This document shows positions 23,301-34,826 of a stretch of DNA of 64,000 nucleotides, piece after piece; positions within the stretch are counted from its first letter, which is position 1; each line of letters starts with the position of its first letter. Location of the stretch: contig JAYWVB010000068.1 in assembly GCA_039881045.1 (NCBI GenBank), positions 1 through 64,000 on the forward strand. The letters are read 5' to 3'. This DNA is from Chaetomium olivaceum. Lineage: Eukaryota > Ascomycota > Sordariomycetes > Sordariales > Chaetomiaceae. The notes under the pieces were generated by a model. That model worked only from the letters and a program-made list of their open reading frames with translations. It did not search any database and was not told where the DNA came from. Both the position numbers and the translations under genes were made by a program.

Positions 23301-24197
23301 GCGTCTTGTCTTCCTGCCCGTTCGTGACGACCGGAGCGTACGGGTCTGTTGGTCCGCCTCGGCGAGTTGATCCTGTCCGTGGGCATTGTCGTCGCCGTTG
23401 GTGTGTTTCCCTTCCTCTGCGGTCCTATCGGGCTGCTCGCGGTCTGCCTCCTGATTTGCATCATCCTGATAATCGCGCTGGTCCTCATGACGTGTCGAAC
23501 CTTCATCGCGTCTCTCGCCCTCAGTCTCGTCCCGTCTCTGACCCTCATGACCCCTCTCATCACGGCGCTCATACTCATCCTGATCACGCCTCCCCTCCCT
23601 CTCTTCCTCTCCACCCGGTCCCCTCTCTCCCGCTGCCTCCATCTCTCCCTCACCATCTCCCCTCTCCCCCTCCGCCCCACCGCGATACGCCAACCCTCCC
23701 CTCCGATACCTCTCAAACCACGCCCTCCGCTCTTCATCCTCCTTCCCCCTCCTCACCGCCCTCTCCCTACCCGCGGCCTCAAACTCCCTCTCCAGCCCCT
23801 CCAAATCGGCCTGCCCGGAGTCATACTCGGCCCGCAACGCGCGCAGCCGCCGCAGGATCTCCTCCTGGGCCTTGAAGTTCTCGAGCAGGCGCTGGCGCAG
23901 CGGCGCGGCGCGGGCGCGGTGGGCGGCGGCAAGGGTGGCGTCCTCGTGCGCGCGGTGCTGCCGCATTGAGGTGAAGTAATTTTGCTCGATTTGCGGCCAG
24001 GGGGAAGGGTCGGGTGCTGCTGGGGCTGTTGCCGAGGTTGGGGTGGGGGTTGTTGTTGTTGCTGATGTTGGGGGGGTTGGGCTGCTGGTGGTCGCGGCGG
24101 TGGCGGTAGTGGTGGGTTTCCAGTTGTGTTGGGATGCAAACTCTGCTGTTGCCGTGGTTGCTGCCGCTGGGGCTGGGGATAGCGTTATCGGCGCCAT
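20398..24197 (-). CDS. DUF3716 nuclear protein, large, with a frame break
   Basis: Exons about 24197-23342, 23240-20539 and 20462-20398, about 1,206 aa. The first intron (101 nt) has a GTACGC donor, a perfect TACTAAC branch site and a CTAG acceptor. The N-terminus is Ala/Thr/Pro-rich with a charged helix (RLLENFKAQEEILRRLRALR) and a long acidic/Ser-Thr-rich tail. The DUF3716 cysteine cluster CQDCSSNHGPYQGCVMVGGD..CGNC..C lies at about residues 578-613 and probably binds metal. Beyond residue 800 comes a conserved block, HPYQLVGKKWI then WLRHRLHELYVEKGDKF. The frame breaks at about 21682-21688: removing one G of the minus-strand CTGGGAGGG restores KFLEGELHPYQ. The last junction is ambiguous: the best donor (GTACGT at 20538) yields a short out-of-family tail, while one fewer G there gives EEMEVMWNSLSPE. 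Function unknown; probably nuclear. Confidence 0.78.
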
Positions 24198-26283
24198 GGT
24201 GGCGAGGTTGGGTGGTGATGATGATGAGTGAATAGTCGGACAGGAGATAAGGTAGCGGGAATGAAAGTGAGAGATGGGGGTGATGAGTGAGATGACTAGG
24301 TAGGTAGATTAGGATAGTGAGTGCCGTGCGCGGATAGACCGGTACTGTTCCAAGATAGGATCGGTCAGCGACGGATTGGGGGTCTGAAGTCTGAAGTAAG
24401 ATGATGATGCATTGAAAAGATGGCTGTGTTCCGGAAGTCCTCAGTCAGCGCGGGGTTCCATAGGTCCAGGAAAAAGCTTGCCAGTGCCACTGTCTGCCGA
24501 GAAAATAGGAACCGACCTAGTGCCACCGACGGAGATTTGATTCGGTGCGCTCGGCAGGTGCCCAGGCAGGCGCGAAGGGCGTAAAAGAGAGGCCACGTCT
24601 CGATTAAAAAAAAATAGGCGCGATCAATCCAAGTGATTGAAAAAAGCGGTGAATCAAACACGAAAGTGACGCGCGAATGGAGATGGATATCCGATAGGCG
24701 GCAGAACTGTCGGACTTGATGAGTGATGGGTGATGAGCGATGAACGATGAACGATGAACGAGAGCAATGACTCGTCGCGGCTGAGTGACGTGACGGTTCG
24801 ACCTGCTGAAACCCCGGGTTGTGCCGGGAACGCTAGGGAGGAACTTGCGTACACGTGGTATCGCGATGGTAGCCCGGATAGGTGGGATTGAAAGATGGCT
24901 TCCAGGCTTGGAGAGAGCTTAATGGTAGCCCGAAAACTGTGGCTAACTGCCAAACTGGTAGTTCTGCCCTCTCACAAGCGACCTAATCGCGCGTGCTCCA
25001 AGGTGGCCCTGTCACGATCAGCAGGTGGCTAATTTAATCAACAGCGAATGCTCAGATCAAAAACAAATGCAAAAACCTACCCCGGCCAACGTCTGTAATG
25101 TTTCAGTTTCAAGGTTGAATTTACTGACGACCTGAAACTTGGCTCAACTGAAATTCATAACGCGCCCTTAGGTCGTAGCACCTTGGTCACTGTCAGTGGC
25201 GGTTGGTTTCTTCGGTCCACAAAGGAAGCGAAAGGAGATAACGCACCTAGCCACCTAGGTTGGTGAAAGAAATTCAGTTGGCGACTTAGGGTGGTGTCCC
25301 CGGTCGAAGCCCACCCCGGAAAGGATGTGAGCTGAGAATGGGTGGAAGGCCCAGACCGGTGGATTTCGGACTGTTTGCGAATCCGCCCTCACAAGTACAA
25401 ACGCCGAGACATGTACGGTACATGTCCCTACCTAGGTAAGGTAGGGAGGTACATACACACAACAAGAAGAGGCTGAGCAACCTAGTTGGGTACGGACATA
25501 TGGGATTGCACAGAATACCGATTATCAGCGGCACCGAGTTTGGCGTTCCAATGAAGCATCCCGTTTGAATTGGACGAATGCGAGGAGCATGCTGATTTCA
25601 GCTGGTTACATCAATCTAGCAGCGCCTCCGTGGATGGATGCCATTGGGGTCGGAAAGTGGAACTTGATCCCAGAAGTTCCTTGCCGCGGTCAAAAAATAG
25701 GGGCATTCATCTGCACTGAAGCTACCTTGGGTAGGTGCTCAGGTTGTTCAGCATAAGAAATAGAGTAGCTGACTCGATCCGATCCTGCGAGGACCTTTCT
25801 CCTGTGCAGTGATCTTTCAAACCATTGCATCTGCGAAGCAAAGCTGAACTTACCCGGCCGGCCACAGCACTACCTCACACGCGCCCGAACACATCACGAT
25901 AGTAGAAATATTAGTGTAGACTAACTAGCATATACGGCTATACAATAAAACGAATGGGGAAAATGCGTCCAAAGCAGTGTATTACCGAATGTCATTGTCG
26001 AGGCCCACGCCTACGAATCCCCGCTGGTAACCGCCACTCGTTTTGGAATCCATTTATGTCCCTCTCAAACACCCAACCCAACGCCAGAAAGGAAGCGCCC
26101 AACTCGCTGATGCCGAATGAAACAAAATAGGAAGTATCATGGCACTGCATCGCCTCCCTACCGCCAACAGACTGCGGCACAGGCTCTCGGCCCCCACGCC
26201 GACCCCTCTCAACGGACGGATTCCCGGTGATAAGTGCCAGCAACGCCGCCCCCAGAACCCTTGGCACCGTTTCAAACGAGCGC
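24198..26283. other. Intergenic between DUF3716 promoter and CHS7 3' end
   Basis: About 2.1 kb without a recognisable gene. It is the DUF3716 promoter side and the CHS7 3' flank. Three exact 7-nt units CGATGAA stand at 24738-24758, embedded in a degenerate GATGAG-rich tract. Lower GC than the flanking genes around 25050-25260 and 25890-25990. Confidence 0.5.
24738..24758. repeat. 7-nt tandem repeat (CGATGAA)x3
   Basis: Three perfect copies of CGATGAA in a row, within a wider tract of related GATGAG/GATGGG words. Probably a short unstable microsatellite in the DUF3716 upstream region. Confidence 0.7.
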
Positions 26284-27354
26284 TTAATACCTCGAGTGCC
26301 GGTTCGGGCTCGGCGAGTACGAGTTATCGTACGCCGTCGACTGGCCGTACGGGTCGTCGTGGTAAACGGTCGCCCGGCGGTCCTCCTCGGGAAGCAGGTC
26401 CTTAACCTCCCAGTTGTTCATGCGCGTGCCGACCGAGAACTCCAGATCCTCCTTAGTGATCGAGTCCCAGTACTTGTACACCATCATGACGGCGAGCAGG
26501 TTGCACGTCGTCGCGAAGAACAGACCGTCCAGGTAGTGGCTGATAGCCTTGCAAATGGGCGCGCTGGCGGCGTACAGGATGACCTGGCCAGCCACGAAGA
26601 AGAACATGCCAAAAGCAATGTCACCCAATGGCCACCGGTCGTGCAGCGTGCGCATCACCAACAGGACCTGCAGCACCACGTAGACGAGAAGCTGCACCGC
26701 GTTGAGCAGATACAGCACCACGAAAAGCCCGATAGTGTTGGTAGGTCCCAGCCCGGCCCATGTCATAAACGTGGCCAGGGCAACGAGGAACGAGATGACG
26801 AAGGCGGCGGCCGAGCAGAGCCGCATCATCCAGAGCGAGAGTGGCGTGCCGTCTTCGTATAGCTGGAACCCGACGAAACCGTTGATCATCAAGCACGTCA
26901 CCGTGGCCGAAGCGAGCCCCGCCTGCACGGCGACGAAGTACGGGTATGGCGCCGAGCCTGGTGGTACTACGCCGGCGTCGATGCAGAGGGAGAGGAAGGT
27001 GAGCAGCATGTAGAGGTAGAAGAAGGTAGTGATCTCCTTTCGGCCTGTCGAGACGAGCCCTTGTCAGCGGTGTCTCCCCAACAGGAAAGCTATATCTGGA
27101 CACAGCAAAAACGTACCAACTGCCGTAAACTTCCCCCGCACATGCAAGATCATTATCACCGTCATGACCAGCGCAATAATGTGCATGGCGCTCGCAGCGC
27201 CCTGGAAGATAATGGTATTGGCCACCTCAATGTTCCGCGCGTAGCAATCCGGTTCTATCCCCACGCCGCTTGCGATCGATGTTATCGGGCCCACGGACGA
27301 GCAGAGGGGTAGTGGTGCCATGCGGCAGAGGCCGGTGAAGTCGCCGAAGCCCAT
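26284..27354 (-). CDS. chs7: Chitin synthase export chaperone CHS7
   Basis: Two exons, 27354-27117 and 27044-26284, joined across a 72-nt intron give 332 aa. Chs7 is an ER membrane chaperone needed for ER exit of chitin synthase (Chs3 class). The N-terminus MGFGDFTGLCRMAPLPLC is the characteristic opening, and GIEPDCYARNIEVANT follows, with two of the conserved cysteines. About seven transmembrane segments can be traced, including a FQGAASAMHIIALVMTVIMIL helix, FVGFQLYEDGTPLSLW between helices, and FFFVAGQVILYAAS. After the last helix comes a short cytosolic tail rich in charged then Ser/Tyr residues (NNWEVKDLLPEEDRRATVYH). The frame is clean throughout. Confidence 0.95.
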
Positions 27355-28701
27355 GGTTGCGGAGGTTGAGGCGGTCTAACCCCGCCGTCGAACAGTTGGA
27401 GTGTTCTCGAGGCCGGTATCTCCTGTCGGGCGATAATCGGTGGTGTCGTGGCCCACGGCGTGTTCGTGGTAGGGAAGCGAAACCCGGCGAACCTGGACGT
27501 CGAGGAACAAGTCCGGTGATGCGATCGATAGCTATACGAGGGAGGACGAGCGAATGTGTCGCGCAAAACCGAGAATAATTGGTATTCAGCGATGGTGAGG
27601 ATCAACGAGAGTGGGATGCATCAACGAGGGCTGGCTGGCTGGAAACACTTCGTCATTCAAGGCTCAGGGCTGTCTGGCCATGATCCCGGGCCTGTCGTCT
27701 GGCTGGTTGCTCGGCTGTTGGTGTGCGACGGAACGAGGCTTGGGGGATGCGTTGCTGTGGAAAAAGGAGAGCGGCGGAGCCGCCCAGCCAAGGGCTTCCG
27801 AGTTGGCACAGCGTGAGCCACTCAGCGCCTTCCCGTGCCCCGTCCTCTGCGGGACAGGCTCGCAGGCCTGCAGGCTCACAGGGGGTCATGCGAAACTGTC
27901 TCGCCTAAATAGCCTGATGCGGCATAGTTCATCACGATTGGGTCGATTTTGTTTTGATGCGACATGCAACATCCAAGTTGTTTGCATCTTTGCAAGCCGA
28001 AAAGGGAAGCAGATTCGAGATGTTTTGTCGTTGACGGAACCGCTCTCCTATGTAACTACCAAGCAGGTAGTGTTTCTGATTTCCTTCACTCTCCTCCCTT
28101 TGCTTAGGGTCCCGATCTCCTCTCTGAGGCAATGCTCTGGCTTGTTACCTTGGTTAACCAGGGAGGTAAGGTATTCACTTGCTAACAAACAATCGAACCG
28201 TAATTTGCGCAACAATTTCATTGTTAGCGTTACAGCACTCAAGTGGTTTTTCAGCCCCTTGCCGCTCGTGATCTCGGCACCCTGGCTAAAAAAAGCCGGA
28301 CTCCAAAGAAAAGAGGTTCGTGTAAAATAAAGTAGAAAACAACACAACAAGAAGAGAAGAGGGAAATAAAAGTAGAAATCGAGTAGAGGAGATGTAAATA
28401 CAGTGAAAAAAGACTTTTTCTTAGACTTCCGGAACTGTTGTTTCGTTCCTACAACTCGAGCTTCTACACTTGGAATCCGGCTTTTTTTTTACCCATGCGG
28501 TGCTCCGAGTCGGGTATCGGGTATCGCGATGGTCACGCCAAGCCAAGCCAAATCTCGTATTTTGCTTTTCTTGCAACTTTCGTGCGAGGTCGCTTGGGTG
28601 CTTGCCGAACTCCCTAATAACGAGGTCGTGTCCGAATTGGCATCTGCGGAGGCTACAGGTGCCCCCCACCGTCTTCTGTCTTGTTCTCCGATGACCCAGG
28701 C
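27355..28701. other. Intergenic upstream of CHS7; holds a dispersed repeat
   Basis: The CHS7 promoter region and 3' flank of the CorA-like gene. A 239-codon plus-strand open frame (27611-28330) has no family resemblance and is not called. The repeat at 28344-28506 is listed separately. Confidence 0.5.
28344..28506 (-). repeat. Dispersed repeat, copy B
   Basis: Second copy of the repeat at 6590-6750. It shares an AACAAGAAGAGA-type purine tract and the core GACTTCCGGAACTGTTGTTT plus CGT-CCTAC (core about 28424-28452), and ends near TGCGGTGCTCC. Flanks outside this block do not match. It lies about 200 bp beyond the stop of the CorA-like gene. Confidence 0.6.
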
Positions 28702-30200
28702 TTATCCTGATGTTTTACGATGCTCATACCAAATGCGCAAGTCGTAACACTTTTGATACTGGTTGAATAAGAAATCACCATGTCAGCGAATAGTACTTTC
28801 CTACTCGGGTGTGCCCTCTCACTTACAAGTTTCATGCCCTGGTCCAACTCCGAGGCCAGTGCTCGTAGCTGCTCTTCGGCCACGCCGACCGTCTCAGCTA
28901 GCGAGCCGAGCTCCCATAAGAAGCACACGATGGCCTTGTCAGTGTCTTCACTGCCAATGGATTCGAATAGACTGGTGCGCCTATCCTCGTAGTACTTCCT
29001 GATCCGCCTCATCACTCTACTCGTCTCCCCCAAGGCCAGCAGTGCATTCCGGATGACGCCGGAATGCAATGCCAACCTCTGAAGATCCTGGAAGCTGAAC
29101 TTGTTCAGGGGCTCTCCGGGCCCGGGAATGTCGTGCCGTGGGCCAGACGAAAAGCCCCGGCTTATTGGATCTTCAAGTTCCGTTTCGATGGAGACGGTGT
29201 GGGTGGGATTCAGCAGTTGCTCGGTGATGATCCGGGCATCGACGATGAACTCGCTCCAGTGGCGGCAGTTCCAAAAGAGGTAGACCAGGTGTGCTTGCAG
29301 CGCCATCCGCAGCGCCATACCAATGATGTTGGTACACTTGTCGGAACCGGGGAAAGGGCTCGGGTCGACGGGCAGCAGCGACTTGTCTCCTTCGACCTGT
29401 GTTCGGAACCGGTCACTGCCCTGAACTGTGAGGAACCTCGATGCGCCGCTCTTCAGGTTGAAAGCGTGGTATATAGCCATCTGCCGCATCTCCCACGGCC
29501 ACTGTTGGCCCGTTTGATTCACCAACTTGCGCTTCCCGGCCGACCAGAGGAGATACCACTGGCAGGTCCGGTCTTTATACTCACCCCTCGGGTTTGCCAT
29601 AGGCTCGCGGTAGGATTGAGAATGCCCGTCTTGGAATCCAAAGCTCGAGAGACCCTCGTTAGCGGGTTCTCCTTTTCGGTCGCCAAAACCATGCACAGCC
29701 TTGAGGAAAGCAGGTGGAACCTGTTCGTAGGCAAAAATGCACTTCAGCATGCCGACTGAGCAGTTGAGGGGAGCCCGTGGGCTGTTGGCCTCGATAAACC
29801 TATGGCAGAATTAGCATATATCCCACGAGGAGATGAGAAAAAGCGGTAACTGTGCGTACACATGACGAACGACACGGCTGGGTGTGAACATAAGATAGTC
29901 CCGGAGACTATCGACATCCGTGAAGACGTACGACAGCGGTTCTATGTATACCAATCGTCAGCATCTCCGACATTGTGTTAAACGGCCTGACGTACCAGGG
30001 TTCTCATTGAAATAGTCACAGTTCCATTCGAGAATGCTTATCCTGTGCTGCTCTTCAACTTGACTGAACAATCTGGTCTCTTCCTTCTGCAGCCTCTGGA
30101 AGTGCTCTTCCGACTCGCTCACCTCATACTGCATAAATTTCCAGTCGAGAGCCGGAGAACGAGGGTACTCGTTGAACTTGCGCGACACTGACAACCCCAT
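28702..30200 (-). CDS. Fungal CorA-like-domain protein, no membrane region
   Basis: Exons 30200-29996, 29941-29860, 29799-28827 and 28758-28702 give about 438 aa; introns are 54, 60 and 68 nt. The first three exons fit exactly; the 19-residue last exon rests on a perfect GTAAGT donor but an unverified acceptor. An open frame continues upstream to 30266 but without an ATG, so the start MGLSVSRKFNEYP at 30200 was chosen. The middle has VPPAFLKAVHGFGD and WYLLWSAG..; PWEMRQMAIYHAFN corresponds to the W-S-I-R-Q..YH pattern of the fungal CorA-like transporter domain. These proteins resemble the cytosolic part of CorA Mg channels and often occur in fungal families of unknown role. No paired C-terminal membrane helices or GMN motif could be found here. 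Confidence 0.7.
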
Positions 30201-30762
30201 GTTGGGCGAGTCGAGTAGGCCGAGACAGACAGTGCTAAAGTTGACAAACAAATTGATGTCAACCAACTGGCCTGTTGTTTGAAGGCTTCAGTTTGGGGTG
30301 CAAAATGGTGTGGCCAGGTACCTTAGGTACCTAGGTAGGAAAGTAAGTACCTACCTACCTACCTAAGCAGAGTTGTTTGTAGAGGTTAGAAATCGCGAGC
30401 AACTTAAGCAATTCCCTCAGAGCCCGGGCCCAAAAAACATAAAGAAGGAAAAATGGAAATTTTAGTATGTACAACGCGCTTCAGCACATTACCCTGGGGG
30501 CCTCACGCACAAACACGATGGTTATTTTTGCGATTTCCACATCGGACAGAAAGAGATAACAGAATCCGTAGATAGTGAGTCCGGCATGCTGTCAGTAACA
30601 ACCGGCTGTTCCTCAATCCAGGGCGACTCATGCTTCGGATCAACATCATACTATGTATGATGTTACTTCCCAGGGAACAGGTCATATACATCTCAAGTCC
30701 TATTCATCACAGTACCCAACAGGTACATATTGAACAGGTATGTACAATATACCTTGAACCCC
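30201..30762. other. Intergenic between CorA-like and alcohol dehydrogenase genes
   Basis: Short AT-richer spacer. It includes an ACCT microsatellite (separate entry) and a nearby palindromic GGTACCTTAGGTACCTAGG. No coding exon recognised. Confidence 0.5.
30317..30364. repeat. (ACCT)n microsatellite with palindromic TACC/GGTA words
   Basis: Four ACCT units run from 30349 to 30364, preceded by inverted GGTACC/CCTAGG words from 30317. Similar CCTAGGTA words recur singly elsewhere in the window's spacers (for example near 4850 and 25430). Confidence 0.7.
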
Positions 30763-32203
30763 CTATTCAAATGTCAGGACTGCCCTGAAGCGGACCTTGC
30801 CACTAAGCATCGCATCTGCAAAGATTAGGATTAGACTATAGCCAAGATTGAAAATCTCAACAAACACTCACCATAAGCCTCGTTGGCTTTTTCCAGCGGG
30901 AACTTCTCAATCATGCAGCCGATATCCTGCAGCCGGGCAAACTTGATGGCGTCCTCCATATCGGTTGCATGTCCAGCGGGCCAAGCATGAATGGACAGTC
31001 CCTTTTGGATCTACGAAAGCGTTAGCATAACCTTCCACAGCACTGCGGCATTTGTCCAAAGGTGACCTCACCATCGGTGTGATATTAAAGGGCACCTCGC
31101 CCGGCACTGTTTTCAGCCGTCAGTACATTCCTTCAGTGGTGTCGCCCTCACAAGTCCCAACGGGTTGGACAGCGGGGAAGCCAGTCTTGCACTCACGAGA
31201 CACAATCAACAACTTGCCCCTCGGCCCTAGCCCTTGTAGCAGCTCCGGAATCTGTTCAGCATTCGGGCTCGTCGTCGCGATCATAGCCGCCCCACCCAGC
31301 TCCTTCAGCGCTTCACCAGCCTTGACCTTGGTCGTGTCAATATACTCATGCGCGCCCAGCTTACGGGCAAAGGCCTCTTTGTCGGCGCCGCGCGAGACGG
31401 CCACGGTGCGGTAGCCAAACTTGCTGGCGTACTGCACGCCGAGGTGGCCCAGCCCGCCGAGCCCCTGGATGGCGACCGTCTCGCCGGGCGGGATGATCAT
31501 CTGCCGCATCGAGTTGAACACGGTCACGCCTGCGCAGAGAAGCGGGGCGTAGCTGGCTGCGTCGACATCTTCGGGGACTTTGACGCCCGCCTCGGAGCGG
31601 ATGAGCACGTATTCGGCGTCTGCTAATCGTCAGTGACTTAAAATATCATCCCTGGGTGTAGCAGTGTATTCGCATGAACTTACACCCGCCGTTCCTGGTG
31701 ACTCCGTTGATGGCCTCATTCTCGCACATCTGGAAAAGACTCTTCTTGCAAGCTCCACAGGTGCCTTGATCGAAACATCAGTCAGTTATGGTGATGCCAT
31801 ATCGTTGAGCTGAGCCAGGCAAACCCACCATCGTGTCCGCCGTGCCAGCCCCCTCCGATGCGGTCGCCGACCTTCCACGCCGCAACGTCCTCGCCGACAG
31901 CCGCAACACCGACCGATGACCTCGTGGCCGGGCGTCAAGGGGCTAGGGTGGAATGTTTCGTTAGTAACGGATAACACCCCTGAAGTCTGGATAGTTCTGG
32001 ACCGTGACCGAAGACCGCACTTACAAGCCAATACCATAGGCGTTCCCCTGGACGAAGGTGTCGGAATGGCAAACGCCGCAGGCCTCGACCTTCACAAGCA
32101 CTTCATTCTTGCCGGGGAGCTGCAGCTCGGCTTGTTCGATGCTGAGGCGGGACCCCTGACCCGTGAAGGCGGCCTTTTTGAAGGTCTTTGGGAGTGAGGA
32201 CAT
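30763..32203 (-). CDS. Zinc-dependent alcohol dehydrogenase, with a frame break in exon 2
   Basis: Seven exons: 32203-32025, 31942-31829, 31764-31684, 31619-31197, 31106-31072, 31010-30872, 30815-30763, about 340 aa. Introns of 56-90 nt fit exactly. It is a medium-chain NAD(P)-dependent dehydrogenase that oxidises alcohols or reduces aldehydes. The catalytic zinc site comes from GVCHSD (Cys45, His46) and GHE (His66, Glu67). A structural zinc region DGTCGACKK..QMC follows, with the third cysteine replaced as in relatives. The cofactor loop is GLGGLGHLG. The C-terminus EAYDAMLSGKVRFRAVL is typical. Exon 2 is 114 nt where phases require 113: an extra base near 31926 (CGGTGTTGC where CGGGTTGC would fit) breaks the frame between GHEVIG and VAAVGEDVAAWKVGDR. 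The rest is intact, so error or very recent loss is likely. Confidence 0.88.
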
Positions 32204-33504
32204 GGTCGTTATGTTTGGGGGGGTTGTAACTTGTGAGTTGAAACTGTTCTAGGAGGTATCCAGTTAAGCTGGTGGTGCTGGAGATACCATTCTCGGGGTA
32301 GCCTCTGGGGCCGAGGTTCTATTTAACTTTCTGTATCACCATGGCGGCCAATGAAGAAACACTAGAGGTTGGCGTGGTTGGCTATGAGTGGGCTGAAAGC
32401 TCCCGCGTTCGGACGCTCGAGGGTAGCTCTTTGTGGAGTGGTCTCCGGTGCCTCCTTCGGGAAGATGGTCGCCCGGGAGCGAGACACACATGGTTTGAGA
32501 CAAGCGCCGAGTTGGTCAACCAATGACGGCTCACAGGACGGCTCACAGGACGGCGACGATGTTGTCGATTTCCGGTAACGGGCCCGATCGCCCAATCCAA
32601 AGTTGGCGGATCGAAGACGTCACAGCTAGTGGCGAAGAGTTTAATGCAATTCCTTACTCAGCTGTGTGGTCCACTTGCATCGGGTAAGAAGTTAGTGCAA
32701 TGCCTTCTTCAATATTAATAATCACATTCTCTTATTTCGTGATTAAGTGATCACGGCAAGATTAATACAACTTCATGCCATTCTCCTAAGTAGCAGCTCA
32801 ACAATTAGGATCAACCATTTCCCGAGCTTTGGGGGAGGATTTAAATGCCTAACCTGTTTCGAACAACACCATATCCGGAGTTTGAGGAGTCGTTGTCGTT
32901 AGGTTTAGGTCTCGTATACACACTGATGCCTACGCAAGTGCAATATCACAGCTGCTGAGTTACGCACTTGCCTTAGCGGTTGCCATAGAGGCACTTCTAG
33001 GGCATTCTGTGTGTCACCCAGCACCGTTCTGTCGACTACCTAGTATCGTTGGTGGTTAGGTGCTTAACTATGAGCGAGTGGTTCCATTATGGGTTGGACT
33101 GATGTTGCAGTACATAGGGTGCCCCTGACTTTTGCAGAGCAATGATGCTCTTTTGCTCAGTGTGACAACTGAAGTTGAGGGATTCGGTGATGTGGGGGTT
33201 GATCATTAATGGCGCCCTCTCACGTCCGACACACGGCGGCTGCCTGAGCACTTACTCTCTTCGGTGTCTAAAAGCGGCCTTGATCCTTCCGGAGCATCTC
33301 TAGACGATTGGGGCTAGGCCTGGTGAAGTTTGTAAGCACACAAATCTTCAAAGTGGACGAAGGAAGGTGGAATGGGTTGTGGCTAGGACCGATTGGGGAC
33401 CACGCCTGCTCGAAGTGCTATTAAACTTCTTTGACAGGCGAGCAGACGATGTCCTGGCATTCTACAGGCCGACCTCCCCGTTATCCCACATCCACCCCTA
33501 GCAA
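32204..33504. other. Intergenic between alcohol dehydrogenase and aldo/keto reductase
   Basis: About 1.3 kb holding the alcohol dehydrogenase promoter and the reductase 3' flank. The segment 32640-32880 is AT-rich. No gene or clear repeat recognised. Confidence 0.5.
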
Positions 33505-34826
33505 CTACTCCTTCGGCGGCGTATCCTTCACCAGCCCGCCCATCATCGCCTCCGGATACCTCGTCCCCCACACCTCCGCCTTCTCCACCGCCTCCCGAAT
33601 CTCCCTCTCCTCCTCCGCCGTCATCCCCCCAAACACCCCATTCGCACCCAGATTTTCCTCCAAGAACCCCACCCTCTTCGTCCCCGGAATCGGAAACACC
33701 CCCTCCTGCCGCATCAACCACGCCAGCGTCAGCTGCGCCGACGAACATCCCTTGCGCGCCGCCACCCGCTCAATCTCGCGCACCAGCACCATATTCCGCG
33801 GGAAATTTTCCGCCGAAAAGCGCGGCACGGCATGGCGGAAATCCCCCTCGGCAAAGTCCTCCGCCGACGCGTACCGGCCCGTCAGCATGCCGCGCCCCAG
33901 CGGGCAGTAGGCGACCACGGCGATGCCCAGGCCGCGGCAGGTCTGGAGGAGGCTGGCGCCGCCGTTGGGCGGGGGCTGCTCGATGTCCATGGAGAAGGGG
34001 CTGTACTCGATCTGGTAGGCGCGGATGGGCAGGATGCGGGCGGCGCGGCGGAGGGTGTCGGCGCCACATTCGGAGAGGCCGATGGAGCGGACTTGGCCGG
34101 AGCTGAAAAGAAGGGAGAGGGGGTTAGCTTGGGAGGGTTTGGATGGCTTGGTAGGGGAAGGAGGTGGATGGATACGTACACGACGAACTCCTTCAGGGTT
34201 TCAATCACATCTTCGATGGGGGTCTTGCCGCTGATGCGGTGGCTGTGATTTGGTTCGTCAGTATGACTTGGTACACAATGCAGGTGTAAGTAAGCCCCTG
34301 AGGCCTTGACTGACCAGTAGAGCAAGTCGATGTAGTCAGTTTTCAGACGCCTCAATGCCTCCTTCACAGCGCCGCGAATGAACTCGGGGTCATTTCTAAA
34401 CTCTCGGCCGCCGTCGGGCCTGACGTAGTTACCGAACTTGGTGGCCAGGAAGATCTGGACGCTTATTAGTGCCACGCTGATGGTCAGGTCCGGGCGACAC
34501 GCACATCCTTCCGCTTTCCGGTCCGCTCAAACCACCTGCCTAGTAAGTCCTCGCTGTCCCCGTACAGGGCAGCCGAGTCCCAATGTACACAGCCGAGCTC
34601 ATGAGCCCGGTCGAGGAGTTTGAAGCGTTCCTCATCGGGAGGTGGTGTGCCGTAGAAGGCTAGAAGGCGTGTTAATACTGTCACTGTAGCATAGTCGTTG
34701 TAGCAGAGACGTCTCTATTAACATGGGAGACTCACAACTCAGACCCATGAGTCCAAGGCCCAAGATAGGGATGGTAGGGCCATCTCGACCGAGTTGGCGG
34801 GTGGGGATGCTGGGTGATATTGACAT
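33505..34826 (-). CDS. Aldo/keto reductase
   Basis: Five exons, 34826-34736, 34659-34505, 34454-34315, 34242-34180 and 34102-33505, give 348 aa; introns are 76, 50, 72 and 77 nt and all phases fit. It folds as a TIM-barrel NADPH-dependent carbonyl reductase. The catalytic tetrad is visible: Asp58 and Tyr63 in WDSAALYGDSE, Lys88 in IFLATKFG, and His130 in YCHRIS, which reaches across a splice junction. QVRSIGLSECGADTLRR and YQIEYSPF follow, and a phosphate-binding IPGTKRVGFLEEN is near the C-terminus. It resembles the AKR13/YakC-like group of fungi. It is transcribed the same way as the alcohol dehydrogenase 1.3 kb away; a metabolic link between them is only a guess. Confidence 0.94.

Noticed and set aside
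23241..23341. Frame change at the first exon end of the DUF3716 gene as a further indel
   Set aside because: A 101-nt intron with GTACGC donor, TACTAAC branch site and CTAG acceptor restores the frame exactly, so no error is needed here.
24425..24460. Third copy of the dispersed repeat (GTTCCGGAAGTC)
   Set aside because: Only 12 bases match the core; flanks do not align, so it is probably chance.
27611..28330. 239-codon plus-strand frame in the CHS7 upstream region
   Set aside because: No family resemblance; amino-acid make-up is not protein-like and it overlaps the likely CHS7 promoter.
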